From the NCBI GenBank assembly GCA_945902255.1, contig CAMDMO010000029.1, forward strand, positions 1-14,063: a DNA stretch of 14,063 bases, written 5' to 3'. This DNA comes from Rickettsia typhi (GTDB taxonomy: Bacteria; Pseudomonadota; Alphaproteobacteria; Rickettsiales; UBA1997). The position numbers and the translations under genes were made by a program. Below are positions 1 through 4,795 of the stretch, in pieces. The notes below the pieces were generated by a model. It was not told where the DNA came from, ran no database searches, and saw only the letters and a list, made by a program, of their open reading frames with translations. How positions within the stretch are numbered: position 1 is the first letter of the stretch; each line of letters starts with the position of its first letter.

Positions 1-296
1 TTTGCCTCCAAAGTAATTTCACAATCTTTTTCAACTTCCCACAAATTAGAGATTTTTTTTAAAATTCCCTCTACTAAAAAAATTGGCATCAATGATGGTG
101 TGCCTCCACCAAAGAAAATGGTTTTAACTTTTCTTTTGCCAATTTTTGCTGCGAAAAAATCTAACTCTTTTTCATAGGCTTGAAGGAATTTTTTATAATC
201 AACCAAGTCACGCACATGTGAGTTAAAGTCGCAATAAGGGCATTTTGATTTGCAAAATGGATAGTGAATGTAGATGGATAGGTTTTTAGTGGTCAT
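1..296 (-). CDS. hemW: HemW-like radical SAM protein, N-terminal part (runs off the window)
   Basis: Reading the minus strand from an ATG at 296-294 gives 98 codons that remain open to the window edge, so only the N-terminus is present. The radical-SAM iron-sulfur motif CxxxCxxC is seen as C15-K-S-K-C19-P-Y-C22 followed by DF, and the SAM-binding glycine motif FFGGGTPSLM lies at about residues 61-70. Both are characteristic of HemW, formerly called oxygen-independent coproporphyrinogen oxidase-like (HemN-like). HemW is known in several bacteria as a heme-binding chaperone that passes heme to membrane enzymes; true HemN carries out the anaerobic decarboxylation. The short N-terminus before the cysteine cluster fits HemW better than HemN. 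The gene lies just downstream of a decayed ankyrin fragment on the same strand. The identification is firm at family level; the HemW versus HemN choice is less certain because the C-terminal part is missing. Confidence 0.88.
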   Translation of the reverse strand, partial: MTTKNLSIYIHYPFCKSKCPYCDFNSHVRDLVDYKKFLQAYEKELDFFAAKIGKRKVKTIFFGGGTPSLMPIFLVEGILKKISNLWEVEKDCEITLEA

Positions 297-341
297 TTTA
301 GGTTTGTTTGTAAAATGGTAACTGGATTTTAAATTTAGCTG

Positions 342-743
342 AAGCTGCTTCGGGTAACAATAATTACTATATCTGTTTTTATAAGGATTATTTGAAGCGT
401 TTAATCTTGTAATCAGCGTCTGATAAATAGATTTTTCAACTCCCGCTACGATTTGCTGCCACTTCTAATTGGGTTTCGGTTTGCTCTTTAGTGCAGGCTA
501 ATAAGAAATCTATTGCAACATTATTCATATCACAATAAATAAATTGCGCTTCTTCAATAGAATGTATGCAGTTGTCATCAATGCTGTGCTACGGATGTCA
601 TTTCTTATAATTTTAGAACTTCTAGATGTCTATTTCTAGCTAAGTAGAAGGCTTCATTATCATTAACATCAAATGAAGCCTTTGAGTAAATTATTAGGTT
701 GTCAATTTTGGTGACATGGTCACGAAATAATGCAGCAGTGTTA
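342..743 (-). pseudogene. Decayed C-terminal fragment of an ankyrin-repeat gene
   Basis: On the minus strand this stretch is a degenerate copy of the C-terminal part of the intact ankyrin gene at 1969-4179. From the upstream side one can read an open piece containing NEAFYLARNRHLEVLK, which matches FLMAARYRHLEVLE of the intact protein, then a stop codon and frame changes, then a piece matching IDFLLVCAKEQTE, and finally SIYQTLITRLNAS and NPYKNRYS, almost identical to residues 598-619 of the intact protein. The nucleotide match covers roughly 342-660 here against 2290-2600 there. The 5' side is cut off by the insertion sequence that begins at 744. It has several in-frame stops and no usable start, so it is a remnant of a second, related ankyrin gene and not an expressed one. 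Nothing else is visible between it and hemW (297-341). Confidence 0.85.
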
Positions 744-757
744 TGCTCCCCAATTTT
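744..757. repeat. IS3-family right terminal inverted repeat
   Basis: TGCTCCCCAATTTT is the end downstream of orfB. Its first nine bases (TGCTCCCCA) match the reverse complement of 1973-1981, and its first 13 bases recur at 13920-13932. Confidence 0.8.
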
Positions 758-768
758 CAATATAAATC

Positions 769-1563
769 TTAAAGAGTATTTTCAGCAAAATTCTGTTTAA
801 ATTCTGCCTCAAATTCCATCGGGCTTTTATAGTGTAATTTTGAGTGAAGATAATTTTGATTATATTCACCAAACCACTCAATTAGTGATTTAGCAAGATG
901 TTCTAAATTATCAAACTCATTAATCCAAAGACATTCTTCTTTCATAGTTCGCATAAAGCGCTCAGTGTCAGCGTTGCCTTTGGGGTTGTTATAGCTTGTA
1001 AAAGCAAGGTTAATTCCAAGATTTTCACAAGTTTCTTTAAAGCTTGTTGAAGTAGGTTGGCAACCATTATCAGCCATTAAATTTAGCTCATAACCGCGCT
1101 TTTCTACCTCGTCTTTGACTCCTTTTGGAAACTGGTTGTTAAGAGCCATATCAACAGCCATTAGCCAATCAGAGCTTTTACTTTTGGTATCAATTGAATA
1201 ACCGACCAGTTTTTTACTACACCAATCAATTACAATCGTAATATAAACCCAACCTAAATGTTTGAGTCGAATTTTGGTCATATCAATTCCCCACCATTCG
1301 TTAAGCCTCTCTGGTCTTGGTTTATCTTTCCAAAGAGTTCTATTTGCTCTAAGTAAAAGATTTGGCTTGATTAAAAGATCAGAAATCTTCATCAAACGAT
1401 AAACCTTTTTCTTATTCAAATTCAAGCCATCTTTAAACTTCAAAACAGCCCAAATTCTGCGATAACCAAAGAAGGGGTGCACTGATTTCAATTCCTTGAT
1501 TCGCTCAAGTAAATCAAGGTTAGCAGGAGATAGATTTTTCATATTCCTGCTACCCTTTACCAA
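769..1563 (-). CDS. IS3-family transposase OrfB (DDE integrase domain)
   Basis: This is the catalytic part of an IS3-type transposase, which cuts and joins the element's ends through a retroviral-integrase-like fold. The DDE triad is visible as D94 (WWGIDMT), D165 (LMADNG) and E201 (NADTERF), with exactly 35 residues between the second D and the E. An HTH_21-like segment (residues about 20-60, containing HPFFGYRRIW) precedes it, as expected for the family. The first codon of this reading frame is TTG at 1563, seven bases inside the end of orfA, and no good ribosome site is visible. OrfB is therefore probably made as an OrfA-OrfB fusion by -1 frameshifting at an A8 run just upstream; the open frame does continue through that run. 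An internal ATG at residue 8 is another option. The frame is intact to the stop, so the element may still be active. Confidence 0.9.
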   Translation of the reverse strand: MVKGSRNMKNLSPANLDLLERIKELKSVHPFFGYRRIWAVLKFKDGLNLNKKKVYRLMKISDLLIKPNLLLRANRTLWKDKPRPERLNEWWGIDMTKIRLKHLGWVYITIVIDWCSKKLVGYSIDTKSKSSDWLMAVDMALNNQFPKGVKDEVEKRGYELNLMADNGCQPTSTSFKETCENLGINLAFTSYNNPKGNADTERFMRTMKEECLWINEFDNLEHLAKSLIEWFGEYNQNYLHSKLHYKSPMEFEAEFKQNFAENTL

Positions 1564-1826
1564 CCCTCTTCGATTTTTTTTAATTCTAAAATAGTTTCAG
1601 CCAAAGATTGCTTTAACTTTAAATTCTCACGCAAAATTCTTTGCTCTTTACCGCTCTTTTTATCAGCTTCAAAAACATCAGAAATATTAGCAAAAAACTT
1701 ATCACGCCAAGCATAATAAAGGCTCTGCGATACGCCGTAAGTAGCACAAATATCAACCACAGGACGACCTTTAATTCCCTCAATAATTATTTGGCTTTTT
1801 TCCTTAGCACTCCATTTTTTCTTCAT
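1557..1826 (-). CDS. IS3-family transposase OrfA (helix-turn-helix)
   Basis: This 89-residue protein begins MKKKWSAKEK and carries a helix-turn-helix at about residues 8-42 (GRPVVDICATYGVSQSLYYAW), followed by a charged helix rich in leucine (about 52-86) that would form the coiled-coil dimer region of IS3 OrfA proteins. OrfA recognises the IS ends. The ATG at 1826 is preferred over a TTG 48 bases upstream because the family's proteins normally start just before the helix-turn-helix. The final codons overlap orfB by seven bases, and the stop lies shortly after an A8 run that could serve as a frameshift signal. No clear Shine-Dalgarno sequence precedes the ATG. Confidence 0.86.
   Translation of the reverse strand: MKKKWSAKEKSQIIIEGIKGRPVVDICATYGVSQSLYYAWRDKFFANISDVFEADKKSGKEQRILRENLKLKQSLAETILELKKIEEGW
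1574..1581 (-). other. Putative -1 programmed frameshift site (A8)
   Basis: On the minus strand an uninterrupted run of eight A residues lies in orfA codons for Leu-Lys-Lys-Ile. Moving back one base at this run enters the orfB frame with no intervening stop. IS3-family elements are known to make the active fusion this way; here it is inferred from frame geometry only. Confidence 0.6.
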
Positions 1827-1885
1827 AAAATAATAAATAATTGCAACCCAAATTCTTACACAAATTTTTTTCAAAAAATTGCGCC

Positions 1886-1921
1886 TTTTGCATCATCTCT
1901 GATATCAGAGATGATGCAAAA
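1886..1921. repeat. Perfect 36-bp palindrome in the IS leader
   Basis: Two 18-base arms meet without a spacer at 1903/1904 (central word CTGATATCAG) and match at every position. It lies between the left IS end and the orfA start. It starts with TTTT and ends with AAAA, opposite to an intrinsic terminator, so termination is unlikely. It may fold in read-through RNA or serve as a dimeric protein site. Confidence 0.85.
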
Positions 1922-1967
1922 ACAAATTGGATTAGATTAATAAATTACTCTTTATGTTTTTTAAAGA

Positions 1968-1981
1968 ATTAATGGGGAGCA
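1968..1981. repeat. IS3-family left terminal inverted repeat
   Basis: This end is upstream of orfA and ends in TGGGGAGCA. It also codes the last three residues of the adjacent ankyrin protein and its TAA stop (1969-1971). Confidence 0.78.
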
Positions 1982-4179
1982 GTATAGCAGCCTTTACTTC
2001 CCCCTTTCACTTGAGTTGCTTCATTTACTATTAGATCTTCTGAACTTGGGTTATCTACAACAACACCTGATGCAGCCACTGTTGCAACGGAAGGAGAGTC
2101 ATCTCCAACAACACCTGATGCAGCCCCTGTTGCAACGGAAGGAGAGTCGTCTCCAATAAGATCAATTGACTTTATTTCTTCTAAAGTTTGAAATGCAACA
2201 CTAAAAGCTGATCCTTTTTTAAGATTTCGAAGAAGAAAATCAATTCTTGCTCTTGCTTTACCCGCCCTTTTTTGCTCTTCAGAAAGTTCTGCAGTTGAAT
2301 CTGCTTCGGGTAACAATAATCCACTATATCTGTTTTTATAAGGATTACTTGAAGCGTTTAATCTTGTGATTAGTCTCTGATAAATAGATTCTCCGGCTCC
2401 GGCTCCAACTCCCGCTCCTGCTCCAACTCCCGCTCCTGCTTCAGTTTGCTCTTTAGCGCAAACTAATAAAAAATCTATTGTAACACTATTCATAGCATTA
2501 AATTGCTCTGATGCAATATAATTCAATACATTTGTTATTGATGGCGTTCTATGGCTGTGACTTCTTATAACTTCTAGAACCTCTAAATGTCGATATCTAG
2601 CCGCCATGAGGAAGTTATTATCAGCATGAATCATTGCCAATCTTTGCGCTTCGGGAGTTACATCAATTAATTTGTTTAAAACTTCTAGATGTCCTTTTCC
2701 AGCTGCGAATCTGAAGGCGCGATAATAACCAGCACTAATCATTTCTGATATTTCTGCGGGAGCTAATTTAATTAATTTGTCTAAAACTTCTAGATGTCCG
2801 TTTCCAGCTGCGCGGCCGAAGGCAGAATAATCCTCAGCACGAATCATTGCCGATATTTCTTCTGGGTTGGTAGTTAAATCAATTAATTTGTCTAAAACTT
2901 CTAGATGTCCGTTTTCAGCTGCGCGGCTGAAGGTAGAATAATAACCAGCACGAATCATTGCTGATATTTCTCCTTTGGGAGTTAATTCAATTAATTTGTC
3001 TAAAACTGCTAGATGTCCGTTTTTAGCTGCGCAGCAGAAGGCAGAATAATTACCAGCGCGAATCATTGCTGATGTTTCTGTGGGATCTAATTTAATTAAT
3101 TTGTCTAAAACTTCTAGATGTCCGTTTTCAGCTGCGCGGCTGAAGCCAGCACGAATCATTGCTGATATTTCTCCTTTGGGAGTTAATTCAATTAATTTGT
3201 CTAAAACTTCTAGATGTCCGTTTTGAGCTGCGCAGCGGAAGGCAGAATAATTAACAGCGCGAATCATTGCCGATATTTCTTCTGGGTTGGTAGTTAAATC
3301 AATTAATTTGTTTAAAACTTCTAGATGTCCGTTTTGAGCTGCGGAGCTGAAGGCATAATAATTACCAGCGCGAATCATTGCTGATGTTTCTTCTGGGTTG
3401 GTAGTTAAATCAATTAATTTGTTTAAAACTTCTAGATGTCCGTTTTTAGCTGCGTCGCCGAAGGCAAAATAAGCACGGCCACGAATCATTGCCGATATTT
3501 CTTTTGGGTTGGTAGTTAAATCAATTAATCCGCTCAAAACTTCTAAATGTCCGTTTCCAGCTGCGAATTGGAAGGCAGAATAATTACCAGCGCGAATCAT
3601 TGCTGATGTTTCTGTGGGATCTAATTTAATTAATTTGTCTAAAACTTCTAGATGTCCGTTTTGAGCTGCGTCGATGAAGGCAGAATAATTACCAGCACTA
3701 ATCATTTCTGATATTTCTGCGGGAGCTAATTTAATTAATTCTTCTAAAACTGCTAGATGTCCGTTTTGAGCTGCGCCGCGGAAGGCAGAATAATCCTCAG
3801 CACGAATCATTGCTAATCTTTCTGCTGTAGTAGTTAAATTAATTAATTCTTGTAAAAATTCTAAATCTCCATTTTGAGCTGCGTGTTGAAATAATATACG
3901 CAAATTTCTATGAATAAGAAATTTTTCGTTTCCAGAATAACGTAGGATATCTTTAATCAGCATAGGTGAGGCATTATTATCAATTGCTGCATTTAAAAAG
4001 AGGTTAAAAATATTACTTATTCTTCTATCGTAGACAAGCTGAGAAACATCTTCTCTCTTTCTAGCAAATTCTTTTGCCATAAGATCCGTAAGATCAGAAT
4101 AGGATCCTGGATAATTACTTTTAATTTGATCAAGATTATTTTTAATACTAACCGCGCTTACATTTCCATAAAAAATCAC
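1969..4179 (-). CDS. Large ankyrin-repeat protein, 3' end truncated or rewritten by the IS
   Basis: This 736-residue protein has three parts. Residues 1-96 are a predicted helical N-terminus without a signal peptide. Residues about 97-540 hold 13 ankyrin-like repeats of about 33-37 residues with the core AFxxAAxNGHLEVLxKLI. Residues 541-736 contain a helical piece, an Ala/Gly/Val linker (581-597), a SIYQRLITRLNAS segment and two 16-residue repeats (GDDSPSVATGAASGVV). Ankyrin proteins of intracellular bacteria often act as secreted effectors binding host proteins; that role is inferred, and no secretion signal is proven. The start is a GTG at 4179-4177, because a stop lies upstream in frame and the next Met is residue 34; no clear ribosome site is seen. 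The last residues (APH) and the stop come from the IS end, so the native C-terminus is probably lost. The repeats are nearly identical except at two adjacent codons, which vary strongly. Confidence 0.88.
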   Translation of the reverse strand: MIFYGNVSAVSIKNNLDQIKSNYPGSYSDLTDLMAKEFARKREDVSQLVYDRRISNIFNLFLNAAIDNNASPMLIKDILRYSGNEKFLIHRNLRILFQHAAQNGDLEFLQELINLTTTAERLAMIRAEDYSAFRGAAQNGHLAVLEELIKLAPAEISEMISAGNYSAFIDAAQNGHLEVLDKLIKLDPTETSAMIRAGNYSAFQFAAGNGHLEVLSGLIDLTTNPKEISAMIRGRAYFAFGDAAKNGHLEVLNKLIDLTTNPEETSAMIRAGNYYAFSSAAQNGHLEVLNKLIDLTTNPEEISAMIRAVNYSAFRCAAQNGHLEVLDKLIELTPKGEISAMIRAGFSRAAENGHLEVLDKLIKLDPTETSAMIRAGNYSAFCCAAKNGHLAVLDKLIELTPKGEISAMIRAGYYSTFSRAAENGHLEVLDKLIDLTTNPEEISAMIRAEDYSAFGRAAGNGHLEVLDKLIKLAPAEISEMISAGYYRAFRFAAGKGHLEVLNKLIDVTPEAQRLAMIHADNNFLMAARYRHLEVLEVIRSHSHRTPSITNVLNYIASEQFNAMNSVTIDFLLVCAKEQTEAGAGVGAGAGVGAGAGESIYQRLITRLNASSNPYKNRYSGLLLPEADSTAELSEEQKRAGKARARIDFLLRNLKKGSAFSVAFQTLEEIKSIDLIGDDSPSVATGAASGVVGDDSPSVATVAASGVVVDNPSSEDLIVNEATQVKGGSKGCYTAPH
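2058..2153. repeat. Two tandem 48-bp units in the ank 3' coding region
   Basis: Units 2058-2105 and 2106-2153 differ at only two visible positions (A/C and A/G). They encode GDDSPSVATGAASGVV and GDDSPSVATVAASGVV, a low-complexity, likely disordered tail. The period is a multiple of three, so copy-number change keeps the frame. Confidence 0.88.
2386..2439. repeat. Ala/Gly/Val-coding low-complexity linker
   Basis: Short repeats of a GCTCC-type word encode a run of AGAGVG units (residues 581-597). It joins the ankyrin array to the conserved SIYQ segment. A much shorter form is seen in the decayed copy near 430-460, so the length has changed between paralogs. Confidence 0.75.
2560..3891. repeat. 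Tandem ankyrin repeat array with hypervariable codons
   Basis: The array has 13 units of about 99-111 bp, the two outer ones divergent. On the plus strand the inner 11 share AGCTGC, then six variable bases, then GAAG. The six bases read, from 2700 upward: GAATCT, GCGGCC, GCGGCT, GCAGCA, GCGGCT, GCAGCG, GGAGCT, GTCGCC, GAATTG, GTCGAT and GCCGCG. Unit 7 lacks 12 bases in the loop (the NYSA codons). Longer modules recur in non-adjacent units, indicating duplication or gene conversion inside the array. Confidence 0.88.
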
Positions 4180-4214
4180 AATTTATATTTGCTTAAATTT
4201 GGCATGAACGCTAG
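4131..4214. repeat. 84-bp direct repeat, copy 1 (ank start region)
   Basis: This copy spans the upstream region, the GTG start and the first 16 codons of the ankyrin gene. It is identical to 4319-4402, 188 bases away. Confidence 0.93.
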
Positions 4215-4318
4215 TTTGATATTGCTATCAAAGCCCTTATTACAAAAATATTTTAAGAGTTAAGTTTAGCTTTTCTAAAGCCTTAAAAAAAACTTTCTAG
4301 TTTTTCCACGAAATATAG

Positions 4319-4402
4319 CAAGATTATTTTTAATACTAACCGCGCTTACATTTCCATAAAAAATCACAATTTATATTTGCTTAAATTTGGCATGAACGCT
4401 AG
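4319..4402. repeat. 84-bp direct repeat, copy 2 (vestigial ank start)
   Basis: This is an exact second copy of the ank 5' end. From its GTG (4367, minus) the frame encodes the same 16 residues, then 14 unrelated ones, then TAG. It ends exactly where the REP-like hairpin begins. It is most simply the relic of another ank gene copy. Confidence 0.9.
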
Positions 4403-4424
4403 GGCGGAGTTACAAAATCCGCCC
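4402..4424. repeat. REP-like hairpin, copy A
   Basis: GGGCGGA (4402-4408) pairs perfectly with TCCGCCC (4418-4424) around a nine-base loop, followed by AGCTAAG. It shares its plan and 3' tail with three other hairpins in the window (near 8713, 12230 and 12304). Confidence 0.8.
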
Positions 4425-4454
4425 AGCTAAGAGAATATAATATGACAAACTCAT

Positions 4455-4670
4455 GAGATCCTCGACGCTTTCGGCGCCAAGGATGACGAGTTTTTTTAAG
4501 GATGATAACTCTCGCCGTCATCCTTGGTCGAAGACCGAGGATCTCTTGAGGCTTGGACTCCCTAAGCTCCCGAGATCCTCGACGCTTTCAGCGTCAAGGA
4601 TGACGCTTGTTAGAAAACACTTTGCATCAAGGATAACACGCGCTAGAAGACGCTTCGTATCAAGGATGGC
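4455..4670. repeat. Cluster of GATCCTCGACGC / GTCATCCTTGG palindromic repeats
   Basis: Copies at 4455-4490 and 4572-4605 run forward (GAGATCCTCGACGCTTTC... CAAGGATGACG), and 4516-4545 is an inverted copy (CGTCATCCTTGG...CCGAGGATCTC). Two shorter, decayed copies with the ATCAAGGAT core lie near 4625 and 4655. The forward and inverted copies could form a long hairpin. The style (GTCATCC at one end, GGATCTC at the other) recalls the palindromic elements spread through Rickettsia and Wolbachia genomes, but membership in a named family is not shown. A 102-codon open frame over this region merely translates the repeats and is not annotated as a gene. Confidence 0.75.
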
Positions 4671-4723
4671 ATGGATTGGTAGATTCCTTATCGACGAATT
4701 GACGCTTTTAGCTAAAAAAATAG

Positions 4724-4759
4724 TTGACCTATTAAAATATGATAATTATTATCATGATT
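4724..4759 (+). promoter_or_regulatory. Sigma70-like promoter overlapped by a Fur-box-like operator
   Basis: TTGACC (4724-4729), a 17-bp spacer and TATTAT (4747-4752) form a good sigma70-type promoter, each box matching the consensus at 5 of 6 positions. The 19 bases at 4741-4759 match the classical Fur box GATAATGATAATCATTATC at 15 of 19 positions and cover the -10 box. Iron-bound Fur there would block the polymerase. This fits the siderophore receptor that starts at 4796 and predicts iron repression of the whole three-gene operon. The rest of 4180-4795 holds only the repeats listed. Confidence 0.75.
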
Positions 4760-4795
4760 GATAGTGATTCTTAATATTATTTTTTTGCCCCTCTT

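Larger units (their letters stand above)
744..1981 (-). mobile_element. Complete IS3-family insertion sequence, about 1238 bp
   Basis: The element has overlapping orfA and orfB on the minus strand and ends in imperfect inverted repeats: TGCTCCCCAATTTT at 744-757 and, in reverse complement from 1981, TGCTCCCCATTAATT. The ends obey the TG...CA rule of the IS3 family, and the length (1238 bp) is in the family's usual range of about 1.2-1.5 kb. An ATAAAGAGTA-like word also recurs about 30 bp inside each end. No convincing target-site duplication is present: the flanks read ...GTGTTA before 744 and GTATAG... after 1981. One side abuts a decayed ankyrin fragment and the other the 3' end of an intact ankyrin gene, so the element sits between related sequences and may have been involved in a deletion between them. 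Confidence 0.85.

Noticed and set aside
1886..1921. Intrinsic terminator for the ank gene or IS
   Set aside because: The palindrome begins with TTTT and ends with AAAA in both directions and lacks a T run after the stem, the reverse of a terminator.
1641..1940. Plus-strand frame opposite orfA
   Set aside because: It is the antisense shadow of the transposase gene and IS leader with no independent support.
741..1984. Target-site duplication of TTA/GTA around the IS
   Set aside because: Only two of three bases agree, which is not better than chance.
2680..3891. CRISPR-like regularity of repeats and variable pieces
   Set aside because: Units are coding, about 100 bp, with only six variable bases; there are no 25-40 bp unique spacers.
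4453..4761. Open frame of 102 codons on the plus strand
   Set aside because: It translates a cluster of palindromic repeats (RSSTLSA-RMT repeated), has no ribosome site or family resemblance, and runs across the promoter of the iron operon.
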